Source: Balneolales bacterium
GTDB lineage: Bacteria > Bacteroidota > Rhodothermia > Balneolales > Natronogracilivirgulaceae
Direction of reading: 5' to 3'
Assembly (NCBI GenBank): GCA_007133995.1
Contig: SLLP01000020.1
Coordinates: 1-10,037, forward strand
Length of the DNA: 10,037 bases
Position numbers and translations under genes: made by a program. The notes beneath the pieces are model-generated. The model was given only the letters and a program-made list of their open reading frames with translations. It was not told the DNA's origin and searched no databases. The first letter of the stretch is position 1. Every line of letters begins with the position of its first letter. Shown here one piece after another: positions 1 to 5,354 of this stretch.

Positions 1-450
1 ATACCGGCAAAAGCATTGCAGCCGGATATAAAATGGACCAACAGCATCAACTATATCCTGGCCGCAAGAGAAGCACAGCAGAAGCATGCGGATGATGCGT
101 TGATGCTCACTCATTCGGGGCTCGTCAGTGAAACGACCGTTGCCAATATTTTCTGGATGACTTCAAACACAATTTTCACGCCGTCGCCGGATTGTGATTT
201 GTTGCCCGGCATTACCCGGGGTGCGCTGCTGGATATCTTTGAGCAGTCCAGTATCCCTCTGGTCGAGGGCGAGTTTGAGCCGCAGGTGCTTACCGGTGCC
301 GACATGGTGTGGTTATGCAATTCGGTGAGGGAGATATATCCGGTCGGACAGCTGGATGAGTATCGCTATGAACCGGATCCGCTGTTTTTTAGAACACTGG
401 GTGATCAGTTTGATGCCTACAAAAAGGAGCATTTGCAGTATGTGCAGTAG
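1..450 (+). CDS. pabC: Aminodeoxychorismate lyase-like class IV aminotransferase (5' partial)
   Basis: This is a fold-type IV PLP enzyme. The reading frame is open to the left edge, so the N-terminal half is missing and 149 residues are visible. Visible residue K11 (codon 31-33), in IKWTNSINY, aligns with the PLP-binding lysine of E. coli IlvE (AAKAGGNY). Then come GLVSETTVANIFW, the cofactor-binding Glu region, and LLPGITR, the conserved G-I-T/M-R turn. The tail CNSVREIYPV resembles PabC more than IlvE. The stop overlaps the next gene, pabB, by 11 nt. That makes 4-amino-4-deoxychorismate lyase (aminodeoxychorismate to p-aminobenzoate plus pyruvate, folate pathway, cytosol) the best assignment. 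Class IV members are hard to tell apart: D-amino-acid or branched-chain aminotransferase remains possible from sequence alone, and the PabC call leans on the neighbour. Confidence 0.8.
   Translation: MPAKALQPDIKWTNSINYILAAREAQQKHADDALMLTHSGLVSETTVANIFWMTSNTIFTPSPDCDLLPGITRGALLDIFEQSSIPLVEGEFEPQVLTGADMVWLCNSVREIYPVGQLDEYRYEPDPLFFRTLGDQFDAYKKEHLQYVQ
424..429 (+). promoter_or_regulatory. Shine-Dalgarno site that decides the pabB start
   Basis: AAGGAG lies 10 nt upstream of the ATG at 440, inside the end of pabC. The frame is open further upstream, with another ATG at 356, but that start would overlap pabC by 95 nt and add 28 residues that do not look like PabB. The 440 start is therefore preferred. 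Translation is probably coupled to pabC. Confidence 0.65.
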
Positions 451-1738
451 GCAGTATCAATCCGACAGGAACAGACTGGTTTTCAGCGACAGGAAGAAGT
501 TTGAGACCTGGATCCGGTATTACCTGTCTGAATGTAGAAAACGTGGATCGGTCGTATTTCTTGATTCCCAGATGGAGGGGCACGCTGCATCCCGTTACAG
601 CTATATCGCTTCCGATCCGGTGGCTTCGGTTACGGTCTCCTCAGGAGAAGGTGCCTGGGATGCGCTCCAGGAGTTCAGTGACAAGCACCAGGACTGGATG
701 TTTGGATGGCTGTCATATGACTTGAAGAACGAAATTGAACACCTGGTATCGGAAAAAGAAGATCCGGTAGGCCTGCCGGATCTGTACTTTTTTGTGCCCG
801 GCAGATTGCTCAGATTGGATCGTAAGTCGTGTGAGATTTTTGTGCTCCGAGGTCAGCTTTTTCCGGATGATACAATGCTGGAAAATGAAGATGATGCAGG
901 GTCGATTCGAATAACAAATCTGGAATCGCGTGACGGCTGGGAGCAATATCGCCGCAATGTACTGAAAGCAAAGGAATACATAGCATGCGGTGAAACTTAT
1001 GAAGTCAATTTCACACATCAACTTTTAGCGGGCTTCGAAGGAGATCCCCTGGATCTTTTTGAAATGATGAGGAGAACGGGTCCGGTGCCCTTCGCCGCCT
1101 GGCTCTCTCACCATGGTATCGATGTTTGTTGTTCTTCTCCCGAGCGATTTCTTGAGCGCATTGGCAGCAGGGTGAGGTCACAGCCGATTAAGGGAACCTC
1201 GCCAAGAGGTTCCGGACCGGAGGATGACAGCAAGATTATTTCCGAAATTTTGAAAAAGGAAAAAAATCGCGCTGAAAATGTGATGATCGTTGATCTGGTA
1301 CGACACGATCTGGGCAGGGTAGCTCATACCGGTTCGGTCCGCACCGATACACTCCTGGAAGTGCAGACTTTTTCGACCTTACACCAGCTGGTTTCGACTA
1401 TTTCGGCGGATATTGCTCCCGGTTTCTCCACAGTTGATATCATCAGAGCCTGTTTTCCCATGGGATCAATGACCGGGGCGCCGAAAATCCGGACCATGGA
1501 GATCATTGAGGAGCTCGAAACCTATCGCAGAGGACTCTATTCCGGTGCGATTGGGTACTTCAGTCCAAATGGCGACTTCGACCTGAATGTGGTTATTCGA
1601 ACCGCCATCATCAAGAAAAATCAACTTTTTTATTCCGTAGGAGGGGCCATAACGGCAGATTCCGATCCTCGCGACGAGTGGGAAGAGTCCTGGCTTAAGG
1701 CGCGGGCACTCGGTCAACAACACTTGAAAATTTCATAA
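440..1738 (+). CDS. pabB: Aminodeoxychorismate synthase component I (PabB)
   Basis: The 432-residue protein is the usual length for stand-alone PabB. With a PabA glutaminase it aminates chorismate to 4-amino-4-deoxychorismate for folate synthesis in the cytosol. The N-terminal third is the variable anthranilate-synthase-like region. The chorismate-binding domain fills the rest: GETYEVNF, SSPERFL, then PIKGT with K251. The Lys in this motif is typical of PabB, whereas TrpE has PIAGT. Further motifs are DLVRHDLGRV, LHQLVSTI, the GSMTGAPK turn (G346-K349), a GAIGYFSPNG segment and the VGGAITADSDP end motif. H289 stands where DLVRNDL normally has Asn. The gene overlaps upstream pabC by 11 nt, so substrate and product enzymes are made together. 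No pabA is visible here, and the glutaminase must be encoded elsewhere. No clear terminator follows. Confidence 0.93.
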   Translation: MCSRQYQSDRNRLVFSDRKKFETWIRYYLSECRKRGSVVFLDSQMEGHAASRYSYIASDPVASVTVSSGEGAWDALQEFSDKHQDWMFGWLSYDLKNEIEHLVSEKEDPVGLPDLYFFVPGRLLRLDRKSCEIFVLRGQLFPDDTMLENEDDAGSIRITNLESRDGWEQYRRNVLKAKEYIACGETYEVNFTHQLLAGFEGDPLDLFEMMRRTGPVPFAAWLSHHGIDVCCSSPERFLERIGSRVRSQPIKGTSPRGSGPEDDSKIISEILKKEKNRAENVMIVDLVRHDLGRVAHTGSVRTDTLLEVQTFSTLHQLVSTISADIAPGFSTVDIIRACFPMGSMTGAPKIRTMEIIEELETYRRGLYSGAIGYFSPNGDFDLNVVIRTAIIKKNQLFYSVGGAITADSDPRDEWEESWLKARALGQQHLKIS

Positions 1739-1816
1739 AACGAACAAGACTGCCTCCGGCTGACACACAGTTGCCGGGTTATATCCTGTATTGGGCATTT
1801 GATGGGATAATGTTAC

Positions 1817-1861
1817 CCCCATTTTATAAAAAAACAGTTTGGTGATCTAAAAAAAATGGGG
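1817..1861. repeat. A/T-rich inverted repeat between pabB and the omp gene
   Basis: Arms 1817-1825 (CCCCATTTT) and 1853-1861 (AAAATGGGG) are perfectly complementary over 9 bp around a 27-nt A-rich loop. The repeat lies 78 nt past the pabB stop, but no T-run follows it on the plus strand, so it is not a textbook terminator. A second, imperfect direct repeat of the type GGTGATC...AAAAAAAA occurs at 1841-1856 and 1860-1878. It could stabilise the pabB 3' end. The function is unknown. Confidence 0.35.
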
Positions 1862-1870
1862 TGATGATCC

Positions 1871-1918
1871 AAAAAAAACGTCTGCTCCAGGATTTATGCA
1901 AAGCCGGAACAGACGTTT
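1871..1918 (-). terminator. Rho-independent terminator of the omp gene
   Basis: Read on the minus strand, AAACGTCTG (1918-1910) pairs perfectly with CAGACGTTT (1884-1876). After one mismatch, 3 more bp extend the stem inwards. The stem runs directly into eight T (complement of A 1871-1878). It begins 27 nt after the TGA of the beta-barrel gene, as expected for an intrinsic terminator. Confidence 0.75.
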
Positions 1919-1945
1919 ATCTCGTTTTCGGAAGAGTGTGTGTTA

Positions 1946-2449
1946 TCAGAGATCAAGCCGGGCACCAAAGGAGAAGCCGAACTGGTCAAAGCCCGTCAGG
2001 AACAAGCGGGGCTCCGCAAAGAGCTTTACGGCACCAATGTCATATTCGCCGCCGGCGCCAATTCCAAGGCCCAATTCCGTATCGGAACCGGAAAAACCGT
2101 TAAAATCAAAGCTGGCGCGATGAATTCCCAGAGTGCCAATACCGTATAGAGTAACATCATTCTCCTGATAAAAAAGGTAGTGGAAGTTTCCATTGATCTC
2201 AAAATAGGTATTGGATCCACCAGGTGGTGAATCAATGAACCAATAGACGAAATCACCTCCAACCCTCATGTCTTCATTCAGGACATAATATCCACCCAAA
2301 TGCAAGCCGAGCTCGCTGAATCTTTCTCCGTAAGAAAGTCCGGCACCAAGGGTAATATCGCCCGGATCGCTCTGGGCATGCGCCGCCGGTCCCCATATCA
2401 GCAGGACCAGTATTCCAAGTAATATTGCATATTGCTTTGTTTTTTTCAT
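1946..2449 (-). CDS. Small outer-membrane beta-barrel protein
   Basis: A 167-residue secreted protein of unknown specific role. The N-terminus MKKTKQYAILLGILVLLI is a lysine-rich n-region plus hydrophobic core, with a likely signal-peptidase I site after AHA (residue 25). The mature part alternates Gly/aromatic beta-strands such as GDITLGAGLSYGERF, VGGDFVYWF, YFEINGNFHYLF and FGFSFGARLDL. This is the pattern of small 8-stranded OmpA/OmpX-like or Bacteroidota 'outer membrane beta-barrel' proteins. The ATG at 2449 is chosen because it starts the signal peptide and has AGGTGAG 5 nt upstream (2454-2460). The frame stays open upstream to about 2584 and encodes an extra hydrophobic stretch (see findings). 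It is transcribed alone, convergent to pabB, with an intrinsic terminator. A role in envelope structure or adhesion cannot be decided from sequence. Confidence 0.75.
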   Translation of the reverse strand: MKKTKQYAILLGILVLLIWGPAAHAQSDPGDITLGAGLSYGERFSELGLHLGGYYVLNEDMRVGGDFVYWFIDSPPGGSNTYFEINGNFHYLFYQENDVTLYGIGTLGIHRASFDFNGFSGSDTELGLGIGAGGEYDIGAVKLFAEPRLFLTGFDQFGFSFGARLDL

Positions 2450-2809
2450 ATGACTCACCTTGTATTTTTTTCGTTTGATGAAATGTTGAATAATAACAGT
2501 TGCAGAGAAAATAAGAAGGATTGATGCAACTGCAAACGACCAAAAGGGCAATTGCAATAAATAAACTCTACCTTGGGAAACTGACTACAGCTTGAAAAGC
2601 TGACAGGTTCCAAAAGTCTGAACAAAAGAGGCCTGCAGAAAGACCATTTTCACTTGTTGATTGCCTTGGCACACTGTCTTACATATACATAAATATTAAA
2701 ATGAGAGACTTATGGGGCAACTTCAAAATTTCATTTGAGCTTGAAATCATGAAGTAATAATGATATATTTGCCAGTCTAACAGAAAGTTTAAAAAGATTC
2801 TCTCTACTG
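2450..2809. other. Divergent intergenic region between omp and rpmE
   Basis: 360 AT-rich bases without a convincing full gene. The right end holds the rpmE promoter (2741-2771). A second possible plus-strand promoter is TTGCCT (2661-2666), 17 bp, TATACA (2684-2689). A perfect small hairpin CAGCTT-GAA-AAGCTG lies at 2588-2602. I see no confident promoter for the minus-strand omp gene. An 18-codon ORF at 2701-2757 and an in-frame hydrophobic extension of omp are discussed under findings. Confidence 0.5.
2741..2771 (+). promoter_or_regulatory. Promoter of rpmE, with a dyad in the spacer
   Basis: TTGAAA (2741-2746), a 17-bp spacer and TATATT (2764-2769) fit a sigma-70-like promoter. The same bases read as TTG-N20-TATATTTG, matching the Bacteroidota -33/-7 pattern (TTG, TAnnTTTG). 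Transcription would start near 2777, giving a leader of roughly 33 nt. The dyad ATCAT-N9-ATGAT (2746-2764) spans the spacer and could be an operator. Confidence 0.6.
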
Positions 2810-3034
2810 ATGAAAAAAGGCATTCATCCCAAATACAAGGAAGTCAAGGTTATCCTGAGTGACGGCTCGGAAATCGTCACCCGCAGTACGATGAAAACGA
2901 AGGAAGGAGTGTACAAGGCGGAGATCGATTCCAAAAATCACCCTTTCTATATTGGCAGCCAGAAGATGATGACCGCGGCCGGACGTGTGGATCAATTCAA
3001 GCGCCGGTACGGCAATCGTGCTGAGAAGAAATAA
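2810..3034 (+). CDS. rpmE: 50S ribosomal protein L31, cysteine-free form
   Basis: A 74-residue basic protein. MKKGIHPKY, the central RSTMKTKEG, the SKNHPFYIG motif and AGRVDQFKRRYG are diagnostic of bacterial L31, a large-subunit protein at the bridge to the small subunit. There is no Cys at all, so the zinc-binding cysteines of classical type A L31 are absent. The length (74) is nearer type A (about 70) than long type B (about 80-90), so I use rpmE rather than a type-B name. The ATG at 2810 has only an A-rich leader and no good Shine-Dalgarno. The gene has its own promoter and a strong terminator, so it is monocistronic. In other bacteria Cys-free L31 paralogues spare zinc. Whether a Cys-containing copy exists in this genome cannot be seen. 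Confidence 0.92.
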   Translation: MKKGIHPKYKEVKVILSDGSEIVTRSTMKTKEGVYKAEIDSKNHPFYIGSQKMMTAAGRVDQFKRRYGNRAEKK

Positions 3035-3078
3035 TTGAGCCTTCTCTGAGAGGGAAATACGCCATTCTGTTTTTTATG

Positions 3079-3120
3079 GGCAGATTTGTGATTACATGTA
3101 CAGATCTGCCTTTTTTTTTT
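3079..3120 (+). terminator. Rho-independent terminator of rpmE
   Basis: GGCAGAT (3079-3085) pairs with ATCTGCC (3104-3110). The stem continues inwards with five more pairs including G-U wobbles, leaving an 8-nt loop at 3091-3098. A run of ten T (3111-3120) follows immediately. It lies 44 nt after the rpmE stop and separates rpmE from the hydrolase gene. Confidence 0.92.
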
Positions 3121-3136
3121 CAGGTTGTCTAGCAAA

Positions 3137-3155
3137 ATGTGTAACCTCTACACAT
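3137..3155. promoter_or_regulatory. Perfect inverted repeat upstream of the hydrolase, candidate operator
   Basis: ATGTGTA-N5-TACACAT is a perfect 7-bp dyad, 19 bp in all, ending 38 nt before the ATG of the metallo-hydrolase. It sits in the 73-nt gap after the rpmE T-run, where the hydrolase promoter must be. TTG at 3125-3127 lies 21 nt before TACACATG, a poor match to TAnnTTTG, so the dyad may overlap the promoter. A binding site for a dimeric regulator or an mRNA hairpin are both possible. Confidence 0.4.
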
Positions 3156-3193
3156 GATACAGTTACGTCAGATCACAAAAGGCAGGTGAGAAT

Positions 3194-3841
3194 ATGGATC
3201 TTCAACTCGAAGTTTTTGAGGGACTCAATCCGTTTCAGGAAAATGCATTTCTGGTGTATTCAGGCTCAAAGGCTCATCTTTTCGACCCCGGTTTTTCTAA
3301 CGGATACGAGTGGGACCAGCTTCTCAAATTTCTGGAGAGCCATCAGCTTGAGATTGAAGCGATCGTACTTACCCATGCCCATGTCGATCACATCATGGGG
3401 CTTCAGAAGGCGATGCAGCTGTTTGAAACGCCGATTTTCATGCATAAAGAGAGCTATCCCTTCATCGAGCAGTATCCGCAGCAGGCGATGATGTTCGGGT
3501 TCGAAGCGGAGCCGATCGAGGTGAATCCAACGTTTATTGATGCCTCATGGACGCTGCAGATAGGTTCGTTCGAATACGATGCGCGCTATACGCCGGGACA
3601 CGCACCCGGCCACCTCTCATTTTACTACAAAAACGGGGGATGGATCATTGTCGGTGATGTGCTGTTTGCAGGCAGTGTCGGCCGGACCGATTTGTATGGA
3701 GGCGACTTTAGTTTGCTTGAAGAGAGTGTGAGGAAGAAACTCTACACCCTGCCCGATGAAACCGTTGTCTGGCCGGGTCATGGCCCGCACACCACCATCG
3801 GATATGAAAAGCGCACCAATCCGTTCGTGAAAGAACGTTGA
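3194..3841 (+). CDS. Metallo-beta-lactamase-fold hydrolase, glyoxalase II/YcbL-like
   Basis: A 215-residue cytosolic protein with the complete binuclear metal site of the superfamily: THAHVDH (H61, H63, D65, H66), H136 in TPGHAPGH, the bridging D155 in GDVLFAGSVGRTD, and H196 in PGHGP. GRTD (163-166) and the short C-terminus place it with the small GloB/YcbL-type hydrolases rather than full-length glyoxalase II, which carries an extra C-terminal helical domain of about 80 residues. The likely chemistry is thioester hydrolysis, for example S-D-lactoylglutathione or a related thiol ester. The true substrate is unknown, and bacteria of this group often lack glutathione. The ATG at 3194 follows AGGTGAG (3184-3190) by only 3 nt, with AAAAGG slightly further up. 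It is transcribed alone, downstream of the rpmE terminator and a candidate operator. Confidence 0.88.
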   Translation: MDLQLEVFEGLNPFQENAFLVYSGSKAHLFDPGFSNGYEWDQLLKFLESHQLEIEAIVLTHAHVDHIMGLQKAMQLFETPIFMHKESYPFIEQYPQQAMMFGFEAEPIEVNPTFIDASWTLQIGSFEYDARYTPGHAPGHLSFYYKNGGWIIVGDVLFAGSVGRTDLYGGDFSLLEESVRKKLYTLPDETVVWPGHGPHTTIGYEKRTNPFVKER

Positions 3842-3921
3842 AACCTGCAAGAAACCGGCAATAACGATTCTGATATCCGGTTGCGGAATGATGTGCTTAC
3901 TCCAGAATGAAGTGCCGAGTC

Positions 3922-4725
3922 TCAATCATCCTGGTTCATCTCACTGCGAATGCGATCGATCTCCTGCTGGTAGAAATCCGCTTTGTGTGGCCTTGACTGT
4001 TTCAAATTGTTGAAGGTCCTCAGGGCATCACCGAATTTTTTTTGTTTCTCGTAAATCTTGGCAAGGGTTTCAGAAGCAATGTCACCTACCTTTTCAGATT
4101 TTTCACCGAGATTTCGGTCATCATCGGAATCGGGTATGATGGTAATTCTGTTATTTTCAGTATTACTGAGTTTTTCGATCATCTGGTCCAGATTCAGTGC
4201 TTTTTCTGTTTCCTGAATGGTGCTCTTTGCCACGACGCTGTCCCCCGTAGCAGTGTCAGGTTCTGGTTTAGGCTCTGACTCAAGCTCAGGCTCCGGTTCA
4301 AGCTCAGGCTCCGGCTCAAGCTCAGGCTCCGGTTCAAGCTCAGGCTCCGGCTCAAGCTCAGGCTCCGGCTCAAGCTCAGGCTCCGGTTCAAGCTCAGGCT
4401 CCGGCTCAAACTCAAACTCGGATTCAGGCTCAGGTACTGACGGTTTCCAGGCCTTAAACTGATCAGGATGCATCAGGAAGTAGTGAAGATGCTGAAAAAA
4501 AGGACTGCCGGGTGCACAGCACTTTGCTTTGAATGCATAGTAAAGCGCCTTTTCTTTCTGGTTATTTCTGTGGTACAGCCAGGAGAGTAGAAAAAAGCCG
4601 ACGGCATCCATTCCTCTTTTTTTGAGAAAGGCCTCAAGATTTGCTATCCCTCTGTCGGGGTCGTTTTCGAATTGAGTGAGATAGGAGCTCAGGCTTTGCG
4701 GTATCTCAAAAGGTAATCCTTGCAT
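3922..4725 (-). CDS. TPR-like protein with an acidic EPEPEL repeat linker
   Basis: A 267-residue protein of unknown function without signal peptide or membrane segment. Residues 1-95 are helical with a TPR-like pair (IANLEAFLKKRG, FLLSWLYHRNNQKEKALYYAFKAK). Residues 99-157 are a Pro/Glu linker containing seven exact EPEPEL units. Residues 175-267 end in a second TPR-like unit (ASETLAKIYEKQKKFGDALRTFNNLKQ). The architecture suggests two protein-binding ends joined by a stiff, strongly negative spacer, probably cytosolic. It is the last gene of the minus-strand cluster, 97 nt after lptE, and may have its own promoter. The ATG at 4725 has no clear Shine-Dalgarno. I recognise TPR-like helices only; no enzyme motif is visible, and the role near lptE is unknown. 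Confidence 0.72.
   Translation of the reverse strand: MQGLPFEIPQSLSSYLTQFENDPDRGIANLEAFLKKRGMDAVGFFLLSWLYHRNNQKEKALYYAFKAKCCAPGSPFFQHLHYFLMHPDQFKAWKPSVPEPESEFEFEPEPELEPEPELEPEPELEPEPELEPEPELEPEPELEPEPELESEPKPEPDTATGDSVVAKSTIQETEKALNLDQMIEKLSNTENNRITIIPDSDDDRNLGEKSEKVGDIASETLAKIYEKQKKFGDALRTFNNLKQSRPHKADFYQQEIDRIRSEMNQDD
4282..4407 (-). repeat. Seven tandem 18-bp units encoding EPEPEL (coding minisatellite)
   Basis: Residues 107-148 of the TPR-like protein are seven copies of EPEPEL, each encoded by an 18-bp unit (plus strand CAAGCTCAGGCTCCGGYT). The units differ almost only at one synonymous C/T site. The order of T and C forms along the plus strand is T-C-T-C-C-T-C, which suggests growth by 36-bp pairs. 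The unit is a multiple of 3, so gain or loss keeps the frame. Degenerate related codons flank the array (ESEFEF, ESEPKPEPD). Confidence 0.93.
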
Positions 4726-4822
4726 GGCATTCGGTTTCTTATTTTTCAGAATATATAGAAACCATAAGGATTAAAAAAAATGAAAGTGAATCGAGCCGAT
4801 TTCCTATTGAACCAGGCAAGGG

Positions 4823-5353
4823 TCACCAGCTACCCATAGCATCATTGAACATGTTATCGGCGATCCGGCTCAGTGCTTCAAAAGCAGCATTGGTCTCACC
4901 GTCGACCGGGTCCTCAGCCGGATCGTATTCAAAGCTGCCCGTAAAATTTTTCTGCCATTCGGGCTGCTCTTTCTCCACATATTGGTAAGAGGCTCGCACG
5001 CTGATTTGCACCCGGTTCAAATTTGCCCGCTGATCGCCGGCTACACTGAAAGGCCGGTTGGAGTAGGATGTAATGGTTCCCTCAACAATGGCATCGGCAT
5101 TGTCAGGTGAATCAGTCAGTTGAAGACGACTCTGATTGACAAACCGGTTGATCATGGCATCACTTAGTTGATCACTCAGATCACCGAGACCGCTTCCAGA
5201 CTGATCCGGAAAAAATGGAATGTAAATCGTCCTGATATTCGAAGGTATGGCCACTCCGGTAAAACTGTAACGGAGACAGCCACCCGCTCCCATCAAGAAC
5301 ATCAACAGTAACAGGAAAAATGGTCTAAAGCCTGATAAAAAATCCGGTATCAT
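4823..5353 (-). CDS. lptE: LptE-family outer-membrane lipoprotein
   Basis: A 176-residue lipoprotein. The first 25 residues are a lipoprotein signal peptide (FFLLLLMFLM core) ending in AGG-C26, the acylated Cys of the lipobox; Ala at -3 is tolerated. The mature start C-LRYSFTGVAIPSNIRTIYIPFF matches the LptE/'lipopolysaccharide assembly lipoprotein' pattern common in Bacteroidota-type bacteria. The middle, with LSDAMINRFVNQSRLQL and ADAIVEGTITSY, also fits. In the family, LptE plugs the LptD barrel and completes LPS delivery to the outer membrane, with the lipid anchor in the inner leaflet. The ATG lies 1 nt after the TGA of the sigma-54 activator, so translation is almost surely coupled. The assignment rests on pattern and context; identity to proteobacterial LptE would be low. 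Confidence 0.82.
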   Translation of the reverse strand: MIPDFLSGFRPFFLLLLMFLMGAGGCLRYSFTGVAIPSNIRTIYIPFFPDQSGSGLGDLSDQLSDAMINRFVNQSRLQLTDSPDNADAIVEGTITSYSNRPFSVAGDQRANLNRVQISVRASYQYVEKEQPEWQKNFTGSFEYDPAEDPVDGETNAAFEALSRIADNMFNDAMGSW

Positions 5354-5354
5354 A

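Noticed and set aside
356..439. Longer PabB starting at the ATG at 356
   Set aside because: It would overlap pabC by 95 nt and add non-homologous residues; the ATG at 440 has a good Shine-Dalgarno.
713..1021. 102-codon minus-strand frame inside pabB
   Set aside because: Antisense to a well-supported gene, with no domain or initiation signal.
1756..1777. CCGGC/GCCGG hairpin just after pabB as terminator
   Set aside because: Five base pairs with a 12-nt loop and no following T-run.
2667..2681. TGGCAC followed by five bases, considered as a sigma-54 promoter
   Set aside because: The -12 half should read TTGC; here it is CTTA, so the GC doublet is missing. No complete sigma-54 site was found elsewhere by eye.
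3853..3882. AACCGG/CCGGTT repeat between the convergent hydrolase and TPR-like genes, considered as a terminator
   Set aside because: Only 6 bp with an 18-nt loop and no T-run on either strand, so it is too weak to call.
4194..4462. Ser/Leu/Arg-rich and Gly/Ser-rich repeat frames over the EPEPEL array
   Set aside because: An 18-bp repeat stays open in several frames; these are shadows of the repeat in the TPR-like gene and have no start context or domain.
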